DNA of 43,734 nucleotides from Verrucomicrobiota bacterium (GCA_018239985.1 JAFEGK010000008.1:1-43734), one strand, 5' to 3'; positions 6,923 through 17,324 are shown, counted from the stretch's first letter. The notes: generated from the letters alone by a model not told the origin. Translations and numbers: made by a program.

Positions 6923-9883
6923 CTATGTTGAAAAAATTTCAAGTGGTTTGCCTTCTATCAGAGGAATCTCTCTTTCGAGCAGCTCTCGCCCAGCAAAAGA
7001 GACGACAACGCCCTTGTCGAGCTCTGAAAGAAGATGGTATTCTATCGAATTTTGCACATCTTGTGGAGTCAGCGCTAAAAAGCGGTCGCGGAAATCTTGT
7101 CGCATCTGCAAACTCTTCCCATCGCGCAGAGCAGCATATTCAGACATGGCCCGTCCTTCTGGAGGAACTGGGGTGTCAAAATATTGGATGATGCCGAGCT
7201 TAGCCTCTTCGAGGTCTTGGTCGTCGAAATCGCCGGCGGCCATCTCACGGATTGAATCTTCAAAAGTCGAGAGAGTCCGTGCGATATGGGGATCACGGTA
7301 GGCATAGAAGTAGAAATTGCCCCAAAGAGAGTTAAAACTTGTCCCAGATCCATAAGCTCCCCCTTGCTCGCGGATCCGGTGGTGGAGGATTTTATTTTCA
7401 AGCAGCAGCGTCGCAGCCTGCAGGCCAGGGGCATCTTTATGGGTGTAGTTGATTGTCTTGAACCCTTGAGCTGTAAACGCGACCGGAGAGGAAATTGTCC
7501 GCCCTTGGTTGGGAATTGGTTCGAGTTTAGGGTGAAAGTCCCAATGGGCAGCTGGGTGAGTAGTAAGTTGCGATAATCCATAAAAACCTCGCTTGTCGAG
7601 CGAGTCGAGCTGTTTAGCATCGCAGCTGAGGACAAGATGGGCCTTGCCTGCGCAAAGAATTTTGTCTTTGAGCAGATGCAGCCGCTCAATCAATTGGGGG
7701 AGCTGCTTGTCGATGTCGGATACCAATTCTTGAACGAGAGTATAGAATTTGAATCCGTGCCAAAGGTTGGTGATATAACAGGGAGCAGAAAAACCTGAGA
7801 GAGCCATCTGAGAGGCATAGCGCATTGCATTGTTGCTGAGCCGATGCTGCAAGCTGCTGCCCAGTTTTTTTAGCATCTCCTCGATCCTCTCACGTTCATC
7901 TAAACGGGGTTTTGTGATCATCTCGTGCATCAGTGTAAATAGCTTGTCTGCGTTGCGGCCAAGGGCTTTGCCGTAAAGCTGCAAAGAGGGACGGCAAACG
8001 TTTGGATCCATCACTTGCACATGAAGCGCTCCCTGAGCAGAGACACCCCCAGTATAGGCATGAACATACTCGAGATTTTGCACATAATCGCGGCTGCCCA
8101 CTCCAAGTTCTGGCCAAAGGCGGATAAATAGCTGAAAATCGAACAGCTCACGCTCTGTTAGAGAGGGCAGATCAAAGATTAGTGTGGAATAGAGGATATG
8201 ATTGGTGAAATTGTCGTGGTGAAAAACTTCCAAATTGCCTCGAGAGAAGGTCTGAATGGGGAAATAGTGCGCTTTTTTCGGCACATCAAACAGGCTCACT
8301 TTTGGAAGACACTCGAGTTTTTGCCCCTCTTGATGTTGTTGGAATTTCTCTAGCTTTTTTGTCTGGTCTAAAATATGGGCCACTTGCTTCTCAGTCAAAC
8401 CAGAGCGCATTTTTTGCAGTGTTTCTTCTTCCTCTTTAGTCTCTTTTGCAAAGAGTTGAGGATCGGGAGCAAAGCTCAACCTGACAAAGTGTGGGTTATT
8501 GAGAAAATATTTTTCGATCAATGGAGTGAAGAAGTGGGGATCTTGGACATTTTTTGAGAGCTCTTCGAACAGAGAATGGATCATGAGTCCATTTTCAGGA
8601 GCGCAGCCATGCTGTTTAGCAAGAGCAGAGCGCATGAACAGGGTCAGACCAAAAGGGGAGTGGTTACCGCCAATTTCTGTTCTGGCAAATTCCAGCTGAT
8701 GGATCGAAGCTTCACTTAAGTGAGGCGCGATGCCCTCTTTTGCGATCTTGCGCAAATTTTCAAAAACGGCCCTCTCTAGATCGTCCGCTACATCTTCTTT
8801 GCAGCCCCGAAACATAATCATAAGAGGAACATCTGTCATCTCGTTGTCAAGAAAGCTATCGGCATGAATGCACAGTTTAAGATCGAGTAGAGCCTTTTTG
8901 AGTAGGGAAGCATCGGTATCCATCAGCACAGAATCGAGAATCGTCAATGCGAGCAGCTCTTTCTGATCGATTAAGGGAGTCGTGAGCCAGCCGAAGGCGT
9001 GGATATGCTTTGTCTCGAGTTCTTCAACCTCATTGATTGGGTAGGAGCGTTGCTCTTTGACAGGCTTTTTAAAACGGGGTTGATAGCCGATCCCATCGAG
9101 TGGGGGTGCGGCTTGGATTCCCTTTAGAGCATTTTCCTGGATGAAATCGAGATGTTTTTTTAGAGGGAGATTCCCATAGAAGAAAAACAGGCAGCGACTT
9201 GGGTGATAATAGGTTTCATGAAATTCGATTAGCTGTGCATAGGTCAAATTAGGGATTTCTTTTGGATCGCCTCCCGAGTTAAATGCATAAGGGAGATTCG
9301 GAACGAGCGCCTCCATCATCGCATGCCAGACACGGGAATCGACCGAAGCGAGCGCCCCTTTCATTTCATTGTAGACAATCCCCTTAATTTCGAGGGGGCT
9401 TTGCGGATTATTTGGCTCGGCAAATTCTAGACGGTGCCCCTCTTGTAAAAAGCTAAGTTCTTTCAATTGAGGATGGAAGACAGCATCGAGATAGACCTCG
9501 AGAAGATTATAAAAATCTTTTTCCACTTGCGATGCAGCAGGATAGCAGGTAAAGTCGCTGCCGGTCAGCGCGTTCATGTAGGTATTGAGACTGCGCCGGT
9601 TCATAGAAAAAAAGGGATCTTTGGTAGGGAATTTGCGCGAACCGCAAAGAACTGTATGCTCAAGAATGTGGGGAGCACCATTGGAGCTATCTGGGAGTGT
9701 CTTAAACGAAAGGCAGAAGACATTTTCAGGATCATCATTTTCCAAATGCATCACTTGAGCATTTGTAGGCAGATGAATCAATTCACGCAGCACCATTTGC
9801 AATTCGTCGATTATTTTATAGGAGATAAGAGCGAAATCGCCATACCGCTCGCCCTCTTTGCTTAAGAATCCAAGTCTGTCCAT
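6923..9883 (-). CDS. M16C (PreP/falcilysin-type) insulinase-family metalloprotease
   Basis: About 986 aa. I chose ATG 9883 because the longer frame opens with TTG at 9940 and would run into the divergent gene. The zinc site is the inverted HxxEH motif: His72-Ile-Leu-Glu75-His76, with the distal ligand Glu173 in YNEMKGAL. A long second half contains the M16C-associated region and a C-terminal peptidase-like lobe with the YGSGTSFN-type substrate loop. Such clam-shell proteases degrade peptides left by signal peptides or proteolysis in the cytoplasm or periplasm; no signal peptide is visible. Chlamydiaceae carry a comparable insulinase-family protein. It forms a likely operon with htrA. Confidence 0.9.
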   Translation of the reverse strand: MDRLGFLSKEGERYGDFALISYKIIDELQMVLRELIHLPTNAQVMHLENDDPENVFCLSFKTLPDSSNGAPHILEHTVLCGSRKFPTKDPFFSMNRRSLNTYMNALTGSDFTCYPAASQVEKDFYNLLEVYLDAVFHPQLKELSFLQEGHRLEFAEPNNPQSPLEIKGIVYNEMKGALASVDSRVWHAMMEALVPNLPYAFNSGGDPKEIPNLTYAQLIEFHETYYHPSRCLFFFYGNLPLKKHLDFIQENALKGIQAAPPLDGIGYQPRFKKPVKEQRSYPINEVEELETKHIHAFGWLTTPLIDQKELLALTILDSVLMDTDASLLKKALLDLKLCIHADSFLDNEMTDVPLMIMFRGCKEDVADDLERAVFENLRKIAKEGIAPHLSEASIHQLEFARTEIGGNHSPFGLTLFMRSALAKQHGCAPENGLMIHSLFEELSKNVQDPHFFTPLIEKYFLNNPHFVRLSFAPDPQLFAKETKEEEETLQKMRSGLTEKQVAHILDQTKKLEKFQQHQEGQKLECLPKVSLFDVPKKAHYFPIQTFSRGNLEVFHHDNFTNHILYSTLIFDLPSLTERELFDFQLFIRLWPELGVGSRDYVQNLEYVHAYTGGVSAQGALHVQVMDPNVCRPSLQLYGKALGRNADKLFTLMHEMITKPRLDERERIEEMLKKLGSSLQHRLSNNAMRYASQMALSGFSAPCYITNLWHGFKFYTLVQELVSDIDKQLPQLIERLHLLKDKILCAGKAHLVLSCDAKQLDSLDKRGFYGLSQLTTHPAAHWDFHPKLEPIPNQGRTISSPVAFTAQGFKTINYTHKDAPGLQAATLLLENKILHHRIREQGGAYGSGTSFNSLWGNFYFYAYRDPHIARTLSTFEDSIREMAAGDFDDQDLEEAKLGIIQYFDTPVPPEGRAMSEYAALRDGKSLQMRQDFRDRFLALTPQDVQNSIEYHLLSELDKGVVVSFAGRELLEREIPLIEGKPLEIFST

Positions 9884-9941
9884 AACAGAGTATTTTTGAT
9901 GATTGCATTTTATCTGACAAGCGATTAAATTTTTCTGCAAT

Positions 9942-10892
9942 ATGCGTATCGAACCTATCTCTAAGCCTGTTTATCATCGTATTGACTCACAAAATTTTCT
10001 CTATTGCAGATCAACCCCTTTGGACTCTTCCATTGAGAACTTGAAGAGCCGCCCCAAAAAAAATCAGCTTCTGGTTTTTTTTAAAACTGTTTACCAATTC
10101 CTCAAGGAAAAGTGGAGCGATCTTTACTACTGGCTCCGTTCTTTGTTTGTCGAAGATAAAGAAAAAGATGTGGATTACATTAAACATGAGGGGGCATCCA
10201 AGGGTGAAAAAGTCTGCACACTGATCCGCAAAGGCAAGGGGACAGATGCGACTATACGGCTGGGCAAAACCTACGCAGATCTGGCTGATATCAGTTTCCC
10301 TGATTCTAAATATGAAATCGACCTTCCCGACATGTTAGACCAATTGATGGAGGGGGAAAATATCGAGGGGATTAGGACAGATAATTTAAAAGGTGCATAT
10401 AAGCTTTGGAATTGTAGACTGCGGTCAAATGCTTTGCTCAACTGCAAAATTAATGATCCAGATCCTCTTAGCGTTTTTGTGTTAAGTGTTGTTCAAATGG
10501 GGCTAAAACGACCATCAGCCCTGAATGAGTTAGCTCATCAAGCTCTTATGCGTATCCAAAGGATGATGATTCAAGCCATTGTTACAGAAGAGCTTACAGA
10601 AGATGATTTTCCCAATCGGTGTCGTGCCCGAATTAATCAGCTTGAAGCGCAGTTAGGTTATACTTTCAACCTGTATGAGATTGTTCGCCTAACCAAAGGG
10701 GCAGGGCATCCTGAATTAGCTTATGAAATGGATAAAATCTCCTCTCGAACTGCTCTTGTGCTCCCTCCGGCCCCGATGGAATTTGAGTTTTATCTTGAAG
10801 ATCTGTTTATTTTGATGGATGCAACTAAAACAGAAATCGACAATAAAATTATTCAAAAATTGCCAACGATAACCTTTACGAGAACTATTTAA
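9942..10892 (+). CDS. Hypothetical protein, chlamydial-type
   Basis: 316 aa; no family recognised. Residues 40-75 are lysine-rich and aromatic (LVFFKTVYQFLKEKW, then YYWLRSLF) and could form an amphipathic membrane-contact helix pair; the rest is predicted soluble and mixed. No signal peptide, no cysteine cluster, no enzyme motif. It is divergent from the M16C gene (58 nt between starts) and is followed after 1 nt by the signal-peptide uridine kinase, so the two are almost surely co-transcribed. That pairing makes an exported or host-directed function thinkable, but nothing in the sequence proves it. Confidence 0.7.
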   Translation: MRIEPISKPVYHRIDSQNFLYCRSTPLDSSIENLKSRPKKNQLLVFFKTVYQFLKEKWSDLYYWLRSLFVEDKEKDVDYIKHEGASKGEKVCTLIRKGKGTDATIRLGKTYADLADISFPDSKYEIDLPDMLDQLMEGENIEGIRTDNLKGAYKLWNCRLRSNALLNCKINDPDPLSVFVLSVVQMGLKRPSALNELAHQALMRIQRMMIQAIVTEELTEDDFPNRCRARINQLEAQLGYTFNLYEIVRLTKGAGHPELAYEMDKISSRTALVLPPAPMEFEFYLEDLFILMDATKTEIDNKIIQKLPTITFTRTI

Positions 10893-10893
10893 T

Positions 10894-11592
10894 ATGCAGA
10901 AATTCTTATCTTTTCTAGCGCTTTTAATCACATCGGTTTGTTTTGGATCAGAGCCGATATTGATCGCGATTGCTGGAGGTTCTGGTTCTGGAAAAACGAC
11001 AATTGCTCAGAAACTCCATGAAGTTTTTGCTGAGGATTGCATCCTGATCTGCCAAGATTTTTACTATAAGGATCTCTCTCATTTGTCTATGGCTGATCGG
11101 GAAAAATGCAATTTTGACCATCCCAATTCTATCGATTTTTCTCTCTTGCGAAATCAACTGCTTGCTCTGAAGAATGGGGAAACGGTTTCCTTGCCACAGT
11201 ATGATTTTGCCGAACATGTGCGCCAGAAAAAATCGATAACGACTTCGCCCAAAAAGATCATCATTGTCGAGGGACTACATTTGCTTTCCGTGCCAGAAGT
11301 GCGGGAACTATTTAATTTGAAACTCTATGTTGATACTGCAGAAGATATTCGACTAATTCGTCGCATTTATCGAGATCAGACCGAGCGAAAAAGAACCGTC
11401 CCCAGTATCCTCGAGCAATATTTGGCCACCGTCCGCCCGATGCATCTGGAATTCATCGAACCAAGCAAACAATTTGCTGATCTCATCATCCCTGAAGGGG
11501 GCCAAAACCAACAGGCTATCGATGTGATCATCGCCAAGCTGAGAGTGGAATTGCAGGGGCCTGCTTGTGCCCTATCTAGCGCTATAAAATAA
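10894..11592 (+). CDS. udk: Uridine kinase with an N-terminal signal peptide
   Basis: 232 aa. Residues 1-19 form a classic signal peptide (MQKFLSFLALLITSVCFGS: basic start, hydrophobic core, small residues at the cut). The kinase begins right after it: P-loop GGSGSGKT at 28-35, substrate motifs DFYYKD and FDHPNSIDF, lid-region RDQTERKRTVP. Uridine kinases phosphorylate uridine and cytidine in the cytoplasm and normally start one or two residues before this first strand, so the extension is an addition, not part of the fold. No internal ATG offers a shorter start. The enzyme looks catalytically intact and may act in the periplasm or host. It follows the 9942 gene by 1 nt. Confidence 0.9.
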   Translation: MQKFLSFLALLITSVCFGSEPILIAIAGGSGSGKTTIAQKLHEVFAEDCILICQDFYYKDLSHLSMADREKCNFDHPNSIDFSLLRNQLLALKNGETVSLPQYDFAEHVRQKKSITTSPKKIIIVEGLHLLSVPEVRELFNLKLYVDTAEDIRLIRRIYRDQTERKRTVPSILEQYLATVRPMHLEFIEPSKQFADLIIPEGGQNQQAIDVIIAKLRVELQGPACALSSAIK

Positions 11593-11614
11593 TTCTTTTT
11601 TTCGCCCCCGAGGT

Positions 11615-11640
11615 GAACCCAGCCCCTCAGGCCTGGGTTT
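11615..11640 (+). terminator. Possible terminator hairpin after udk
   Basis: AACCCAG at 11616-11622 pairs with CTGGGTT at 11633-11639, starting 23 nt past the udk stop. Only a short T run follows, so termination strength is doubtful. Confidence 0.4.
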
Positions 11641-11779
11641 CATGGAGAGGCCGAGAGTGTTGCACAATCCGCTGGCGTAGAGTTAGTTACTTGGGATACT
11701 AAAGCATATTTTCATCTTACGATCATAAGAATTGTGGTATGAACGCAAGTGGCTGGAGAAACTATTTACATAGCCGGAG
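11641..11779. other. Gene-free stretch, first part
   Basis: Part of the 503-bp gap between udk and the convergent nrdB (11593-12095). I see no ORF with a ribosome-binding site, no tRNA-like fold and no repeat in this part; the rest of the gap is filled by two palindromes listed separately. Confidence 0.6.
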
Positions 11780-11874
11780 ACAGGATTTGCATGATCGCTT
11801 TGCGGCATGATAAGCAGGATAAAAAATTTTGATATCATGCATATCATGCCGCAAAGCGATCATGCAAATCCTGT
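11780..11874. repeat. Perfect 32-bp inverted repeat with 31-nt loop
   Basis: Arms 11780-11811 and 11843-11874 are exact reverse complements. The AT-rich loop contains its own small dyad (ATATCATGCATAT-like). It lies in the gap between the convergent genes udk and nrdB. Its sequence is unrelated to the other hairpins. Confidence 0.95.
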
Positions 11875-11933
11875 GTCGCCTGTACGATCGAACCATTGAG
11901 AATAAAAAAAGGTTTTCAAATCGCTTAGAGTAC

Positions 11934-12095
11934 TAACCCAACTTGCCCCCCTACCTTGCCCGAAGAGGCTGGCTGCAACCCATGATCTACCGCGTTTCTC
12001 TCCTCGCCAAGGTGATCACCTTGGCTTCGTCGAGAATCTTGTATCTCATGTGTTTCGCCCAGCTCTCTGTCAAGGGTAGGGGGCGAGTTGAGCTA
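11934..12095. mobile_element. Palindromic element, family beta, copy 1 (about 160 bp)
   Basis: The ends are TAACCCAACTTGCCCC... and, inverted, ...GGGGGCGAGTTGAGCTA. The centre is a perfect 20-bp palindrome at 12006-12025 (GCCAAGGTGATCACCTTGGC). It aligns along its whole length with the element at 41111-41271: same ends, same centre, and shared interior blocks such as GCTGC..., ATCTRCYGCGYTTC and CTTGYATCT...GTGT. It abuts the nrdB stop codon directly. No coding capacity; MITE-like by structure. Confidence 0.7.
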
Positions 12096-13145
12096 TTACC
12101 AAGTCAGGTTTGAGGAAGACTGGTATTCTGTCACTCGAGTCTCGAAGAAATTCTTCTCTTTCCCAAGGTCAATAGTTTCGCTCATCCAGGGGAATGGGTT
12201 ACGGGCCCCTTTAAATTGAGGCTCCAGCCCGATTCTTTCTAGGCGTCGATTGGCGATGTACTGGACATACTCGCGGAACATAGGGGCGGTGAGGCCCAAA
12301 ATGCCCCGTGGGAGACAATCCTCGGCATATTTGATCTCAAGTTCGACGGCTTGGTGAACCAGATCGATGATATGCTTTTGGAACTGCGGAGTCCACAGCT
12401 CTGGATTTTCGGCTTTGATCCCATTGATCAGGTCGATGCCGAAATTGAGGTGGATGGTCTCATCGCGCAAGATGTATTGGAACTGCTCGCCGATCCCTGT
12501 CATTTTATTTTGCCGATGGAACGAGAGGATCATCACAAACCCGCTATAGAAGAAGATCCCTTCCATGATGATGTAGTATCCGATCAGATTCTCGAGGAAT
12601 TTTTGAGCTCCTTCCGGTGTATCTGTGCTAAAGCCCTCTTTCATGATGTCGGCAGTTAGCTGCATCTCAAAAGCATCTTTAGCGTGGATTGAGTTGACCT
12701 CGTTGTACATGTTGAAAATTTCCCCTTCATCGAGCGCGAGCGATTCGACGATGTAGTGGAATGTGTGGGTGTGGATCGCCTCTTCAAACGCCTGTCTGAG
12801 CAGATATTGACGGGCTTCTGGGTTTGTCACATGCTTGAAGATCGCCAAGGTGATGTTATTGCCCACTAAGCTCTCTGCTGTGCTAAAGAAGCCGAGGTTG
12901 CGCATGATCACCAGCCGCTCATCTTTGCTGAGGGTGTTAGATTTCCAAATTTCGATGTCTTTGGCCATCGACACTTCGGTTGGCATCCAGTGGTTAGCGC
13001 AACCGTTGATGTAATGCTCCCATGCCCACTTATATTTGAGCGGCATCAGCTGATTGACGTCGACCGCATTGCAATTGATGAGCCGTTTGTCATCGACGCG
13101 TACCCGTTTTTCTTTCTGTGTTTTTTGTTCTTCAAATGTCAACAT
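12096..13145 (-). CDS. nrdB: Ribonucleotide reductase beta subunit, class Ic (Phe in place of radical Tyr)
   Basis: 349 aa. The diiron-carboxylate ligands are in place: Glu91 (TAESL), Glu122 and His125 (EEAIHTHTF), and later Glu and His in [10 protein letters not shown] and [11 protein letters not shown]. The position of the E. coli radical tyrosine (H+4) is Phe129, the hallmark of the chlamydial Mn/Fe enzyme (Phe127 in C. trachomatis). With NrdA it reduces ribonucleoside diphosphates or triphosphates to deoxy forms. It follows nrdA by 9 nt with an AGGAG Shine-Dalgarno. The stop codon touches a palindromic element, which may end the transcript. Confidence 0.97.
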   Translation of the reverse strand: MLTFEEQKTQKEKRVRVDDKRLINCNAVDVNQLMPLKYKWAWEHYINGCANHWMPTEVSMAKDIEIWKSNTLSKDERLVIMRNLGFFSTAESLVGNNITLAIFKHVTNPEARQYLLRQAFEEAIHTHTFHYIVESLALDEGEIFNMYNEVNSIHAKDAFEMQLTADIMKEGFSTDTPEGAQKFLENLIGYYIIMEGIFFYSGFVMILSFHRQNKMTGIGEQFQYILRDETIHLNFGIDLINGIKAENPELWTPQFQKHIIDLVHQAVELEIKYAEDCLPRGILGLTAPMFREYVQYIANRRLERIGLEPQFKGARNPFPWMSETIDLGKEKNFFETRVTEYQSSSNLTW

Positions 13146-13154
13146 GTTGATCTC

Positions 13155-16100
13155 CTATTGGCAGCTCTCGCAGCCCTCTTCTAAATTACACACAATGGGT
13201 TTATCTTTTTTTGCTCGATCGACGGTAATTTCGCTCGAGGCTGATTTGTTCTTCATCCAGCGTGGCTGCAATCCCCGCTTGTTGATGTCGGTTGTCGACT
13301 TTTCAATTTGGGTCGCAGCAAGGGTCCGCAAATAGTAGGTCGTTTTGAGCCCTTTATTCCACGCTTGGAGATACATCTGGTGCATCTTTTTGCCACTTGG
13401 CTCGGCAAGGTAAAGGTTCAGCGATTGTCCCATATCGATCCATTTTTGTCTGCGGCTGCCGCACTCGATGATCCACTCAAAATCGATCTCAAATGCTGTA
13501 GCGTAGACCCGTTTTACGTCGTCGGGAATCCGCTCGATTTCAGTGATGATCCCATCAAAATACTTCAGATCGTCGATCATCTGCTCATCCCAAAGGCTAA
13601 GCTGCTTCAATTTCTCGACGAGGAAGAAATTGGGGAGGGTGAACTCGCCTGAGAGATTCGATTTGACGAATAGATGTCGGTAGGTCGGTTCGATCGACTG
13701 GGTGATCCCTGTGATGTTGGAGATCGTTGCTGTTGGAGCGATCGCCATCGTATTGCTATTGCGCATCCCATATTTTTTAATCGAGTCGCGCACTGGCGTC
13801 CAATCCATCCTCATTTTTGTGTCCATTTCGACTGCCATCCCACGCTCTTTGGCCAGCAGTTGGACCGTGTCGATAGGCAGAAGCCCGCGGTCCCATTTTG
13901 AACCTTTATACGACTCATAGGTGCCCCGCTCTTTGGCCAATTGGCTCGAAGAGAGGATCGCATGGTAAGAGATGAACTCCATGCTCGTATCGGCAAATTC
14001 GACCGCCTCATGGCTAGCGTAGCTGATATTTTGAATGTAGAGAGCATCTTGGAATCCCATCAGACCCAGACCAATCGGACGGTGGCGCATATTGGCATTT
14101 TGTGCCGCTTCGATCGGGTAGTAGTTGATGTCGATGACGTTATCGAGCATCCGAATGGCTGTCTTGATTGTCTCTGCCAATTTTTCTTTATCGAGCCCTT
14201 TTTCTGTCGTATGGGCAGCGAGGTTGATCGATCCAAGGTTACAGACTGCTGTTTCCTCGACAGAGGTGTTGAGCAAGATTTCGGTGCACAGATTCGAGCT
14301 ATGGACGACCCCTTTATGATCTTGTGTTGAACGGATGTTGGAGGGGTCTTTGAAGGTGATCCAGGGGTGGCCGGTTTCAAAGAGCATGCTCAGCATTTTG
14401 CGCCAAAGTTGCATTGCCTCGACTCGCTTGAACAGCTTGAGTCTTCCGTCATCGCACATTTTTTCGTACTCAGTGTAACGCTTTTCAAAAGCAGCGCCAT
14501 AGAGGTCGTGTAGATCGGGAACATCACTTGGACTAAAGAGGGTCCACTGGCCGTTTTCACTCACCCGTTTCATGAACAGATCAGGAATCCAATTGGCTGT
14601 GTTCATATCGTGGGTGCGGCGACGCTCGTCACCTGTATTTTTCCGCAGCTCGAGGAAATCTTCGATATCCAGATGCCAAGTTTCGAGATAGCAGCAGAGG
14701 GCGCCTTTCCGTTTGCCCCCTTGGTTGACAGCGACAGCGGTGTCATTGGCAATTTTTAAGAAAGGGATTACCCCTTGCGATTTCCCATTTGTCCCTTTAA
14801 TGTGGGCTCCCGTGGCACGGACATTGGTCCAGTCGTTGCCCAGGCCTCCCGCCCATTTAGAGAGCATCGCATTGTCAGAGACAATTTTAAAAATGTGCTC
14901 GAGGTCGTCCATGACAGTGGAGAGATAACAAGAGCTTAGCTGAGAAGTTCTCGTTCCAGAGTTGAAAAGAGTGGGAGTAGCTGAAGTATAGAGAAACTTC
15001 GAGAGGATATTATAGAATTCAATTGCCCGTTCATTCTTTTGCTCTCCTTCATTGAGGGCCAGGCCCATGGCGACTCGCATCCAGAAAATCTGCGGAGTTT
15101 CGAGTCTACGTTCATTTTCGTGGATGAAATACCGGTCGTATAGAGTTTGTAGACCGAGCAAATTAAACTGATCATCTCTTTCCAGGTCCATCGCATCGGC
15201 AAGGACATCGAGATTGAATGCATTCAATTTCTCAGAGAGCCGATCAATTGAGATGCCATGTTGAATATAAGACTTGAAGTATTCACGGTGCCGTTTTTTG
15301 AGTTTGCTGTCATAGGAAGTGATTTCCATGGTCTCGCGGTATAGGACGTCAAGAAGTAGCCGAGAGGCGACACGGGAGTAGGCAGGGTCTTTCTCGATAC
15401 TTGCCCTTGCAGCCATGATAACCGCCAAATCGACCTCTTTTTCTTTGATTCCTTCATAGAAATTGAGAATACACAAATCGAAAAGATCGACTGCGGAAAC
15501 CTCCTTTTCAAAGCCACGGCAGGCATGAGAGATCCACTTTTTCAGGTACTTTTCCGAGATATTCTTGTTCTTGTGGTCTGCAGTGACAACAGTGAAATTG
15601 CGGCCACCAGCATCCTCCTCTTCTTCTTTAGTAACTACAATCGGTTGACCTATTCCGGCTCTTTGCAGAATCGTCTCTTTAGCGACATTAAAGAACCCTT
15701 CGCGCATCAGCTGGTTCTCTACTTCATCCTGGATCAGGGCAGTCGTCAGAGGGATCGACTCTTTGTGGTAGTTGGCAGCGCGGGAGACCACTTTTTGTGT
15801 GAGCAAATTGACCGCATCGATCACTGATTGGGGAGAAGGACCGTCGATATTTTGGCAGCTGCGGAATGCTTGTTCGATGGTCGCTGCGATCTTCATCGGA
15901 TTAAAGCGCACTTGGCTCCCATCTTTGCGGGTGACGCGGAAATTTTGCGGAGAATCCTCCCGCAGTTGCTTGTGTTGATCGCGGTAGATGATGTAATCAC
16001 GCGCTACATCGTGATACCCCTGCTTCATCAACGTCACTTCGACCACATCTTGAATGCCCTCAACGGTCAAGCAGGTGCCTTTAGAAGCAAAGTGGGCCAA

Positions 16101-16319
16101 TTTTTGCACGACAAGGTTAGAAGTTTCGCTGACAATTTGTGCGATCTCCTCTGGGAGAGGCTCATTTTTTGGCACCTTTTTTGTATCTCGAAAAGCGGCC
16201 TCAATCGCATGATAAATCCGTTTGCTGCGGAAAGGAACCAAAGTCCCATTTCTTTTCACAACGGTAAACTGATTGAGATCGACGGGTTGATCGAGTAGAG
16301 TTTGAGAATTTTTTGTCAT
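13155..16319 (-). CDS. nrdA: Ribonucleotide reductase alpha subunit, class I
   Basis: 1054 aa, close to the long chlamydial NrdA. Two clear ATP-cones lie at the N-terminus (about 18-110 and 120-215), with a third degenerate cone-like segment around 240-330. The catalytic core has all expected residues: LSSCYLS cysteine, NLCTEI triad, VCNLGS cysteine, and the radical-transfer YY pair in TTYYLRT. The C-terminus ends with CESCQ, the redox-active cysteine pair that re-reduces the site. Multiple cones suggest elaborate dATP/ATP allostery. The start is supported by an AAGGAG box, and two NrdR-type boxes precede it. Confidence 0.97.
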   Translation of the reverse strand: MTKNSQTLLDQPVDLNQFTVVKRNGTLVPFRSKRIYHAIEAAFRDTKKVPKNEPLPEEIAQIVSETSNLVVQKLAHFASKGTCLTVEGIQDVVEVTLMKQGYHDVARDYIIYRDQHKQLREDSPQNFRVTRKDGSQVRFNPMKIAATIEQAFRSCQNIDGPSPQSVIDAVNLLTQKVVSRAANYHKESIPLTTALIQDEVENQLMREGFFNVAKETILQRAGIGQPIVVTKEEEEDAGGRNFTVVTADHKNKNISEKYLKKWISHACRGFEKEVSAVDLFDLCILNFYEGIKEKEVDLAVIMAARASIEKDPAYSRVASRLLLDVLYRETMEITSYDSKLKKRHREYFKSYIQHGISIDRLSEKLNAFNLDVLADAMDLERDDQFNLLGLQTLYDRYFIHENERRLETPQIFWMRVAMGLALNEGEQKNERAIEFYNILSKFLYTSATPTLFNSGTRTSQLSSCYLSTVMDDLEHIFKIVSDNAMLSKWAGGLGNDWTNVRATGAHIKGTNGKSQGVIPFLKIANDTAVAVNQGGKRKGALCCYLETWHLDIEDFLELRKNTGDERRRTHDMNTANWIPDLFMKRVSENGQWTLFSPSDVPDLHDLYGAAFEKRYTEYEKMCDDGRLKLFKRVEAMQLWRKMLSMLFETGHPWITFKDPSNIRSTQDHKGVVHSSNLCTEILLNTSVEETAVCNLGSINLAAHTTEKGLDKEKLAETIKTAIRMLDNVIDINYYPIEAAQNANMRHRPIGLGLMGFQDALYIQNISYASHEAVEFADTSMEFISYHAILSSSQLAKERGTYESYKGSKWDRGLLPIDTVQLLAKERGMAVEMDTKMRMDWTPVRDSIKKYGMRNSNTMAIAPTATISNITGITQSIEPTYRHLFVKSNLSGEFTLPNFFLVEKLKQLSLWDEQMIDDLKYFDGIITEIERIPDDVKRVYATAFEIDFEWIIECGSRRQKWIDMGQSLNLYLAEPSGKKMHQMYLQAWNKGLKTTYYLRTLAATQIEKSTTDINKRGLQPRWMKNKSASSEITVDRAKKDKPIVCNLEEGCESCQ

Positions 16320-16357
16320 AGGGAGGGCTCCTTAAAACCTTGGTTATTAATGCCAGT

Positions 16358-16405
16358 CTACTACATCTGGTAGTCTTTGGCATCTACAAACACTATATAT
16401 AGTAG
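16358..16405 (-). promoter_or_regulatory. Two NrdR-type boxes upstream of nrdA
   Basis: Box 1 (16390-16405, ACACTATATATAGTAG) matches the NrdR consensus ACACTATATATAGTGT at 14 of 16 positions. Box 2 (16358-16373, CTACTACATCTGGTAG) matches at 9 of 16 and is exactly 32 bp away, about three helical turns, the spacing typical for NrdR pairs. Box 1 would overlap a TATA-like -10 for nrdA. Repression of nrdAB by NrdR-ATP/dATP is the known mechanism; an NrdR orthologue is known in Chlamydia. Confidence 0.8.
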
Positions 16406-16481
16406 CCGAATTCTTTTCGTCCACAAAAACTTTTTTCCCCAATGAGAAAAATTTTATGGCCAAGCAAGAGCCTATTTCGAT

Positions 16482-17324
16482 ATGATGGACAGCATGAGAA
16501 AAGTCTATATTGTGCCCAATTTGATCACGGCCTTTAGTCTGGCTTCAGGATTGTTTGTGATCTTCAAAACAAATATGATTGAACCGGGGATGGAGACCTA
16601 CAAATCGCTCCTCACCTCCACGCTGATCCTTATGCTCGCTGCATTTGCCGACTGGGTAGATGGAGCGGTCGCTCGTGCAATGCATGCCGAAAGTGAATTT
16701 GGAGTCCTCTTTGACTCACTGGCTGATGCTGTCACATTTGGTGTCGCCCCCTCTGTGCTCATGCTAAAAAATCTTTCGCTCGAGCGGGGAACACCACTCT
16801 CATTTTATGCGATGATCGGTGCGATGCTCTTTTCGATTTGTGGCATTTTGCGCCTTGTCCGATTCAACGTACTTCAAGCACAGCTGAAAAAACTGCCGAA
16901 GCATGCACAGAAAAAATATCGGCACTTCACGGGGCTGCCGATCCCTGCTTCTGCGCTCACACTAGTTGGAACCAACCTCCTTTTCGCCTTTTCCCGATTT
17001 GAAGCGTGGACGAATTGGAGTGAATTAACCCAAACCGTTATCATCGTCTCAGTCGCCATTTTGCTGGGCTACCTGATGGTCAGCCACATCAAATACCCCA
17101 GTGCTAAAATGCTCCATTTTCAGGTCCCTTCGATCCATTTAATCCCACTGGCCGTCTTTGTCGCCTTTTTCCTCATCTATGGCGTCCTCTACTTCTTCCC
17201 CCTGACCCTCTCCTTGCTAGCTTGGGTCTATGTAGTCACTGGCTTAATCCTTTTGCTGATCCGGTTGATTGTTGGGAAAAAATCGAAGATCTTCATAGAC
17301 TTTGAGCCAAATCATGATGATTGA
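16482..17324 (+). CDS. pssA: CDP-diacylglycerol-serine O-phosphatidyltransferase
   Basis: 280 aa integral membrane enzyme that makes phosphatidylserine, the precursor of phosphatidylethanolamine. The CDP-alcohol phosphotransferase signature is complete, spanning DWVDGAVAR and GVLFDSLAD (DGxxAR then GxxxDxxxD spacing). About eight hydrophobic segments surround it. The start could also be the ATG at 16494, which gives the more usual MRKVYIVPN opening. Its 3' end overlaps rmuC by 11 nt. It is divergent from nrdA, with the NrdR boxes in the shared region. Confidence 0.92.
   Translation: MMDSMRKVYIVPNLITAFSLASGLFVIFKTNMIEPGMETYKSLLTSTLILMLAAFADWVDGAVARAMHAESEFGVLFDSLADAVTFGVAPSVLMLKNLSLERGTPLSFYAMIGAMLFSICGILRLVRFNVLQAQLKKLPKHAQKKYRHFTGLPIPASALTLVGTNLLFAFSRFEAWTNWSELTQTVIIVSVAILLGYLMVSHIKYPSAKMLHFQVPSIHLIPLAVFVAFFLIYGVLYFFPLTLSLLAWVYVVTGLILLLIRLIVGKKSKIFIDFEPNHDD

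Noticed and set aside
9884-9940. Longer M16C start at TTG 9940
   Set aside because: It would leave one base to the divergent gene and adds a non-conserved extension; ATG 9883 preferred.
15828-16298. 156-aa plus-strand ORF opposite nrdA
   Set aside because: Shadow frame of nrdA; the minus-strand product is fully supported by motifs.
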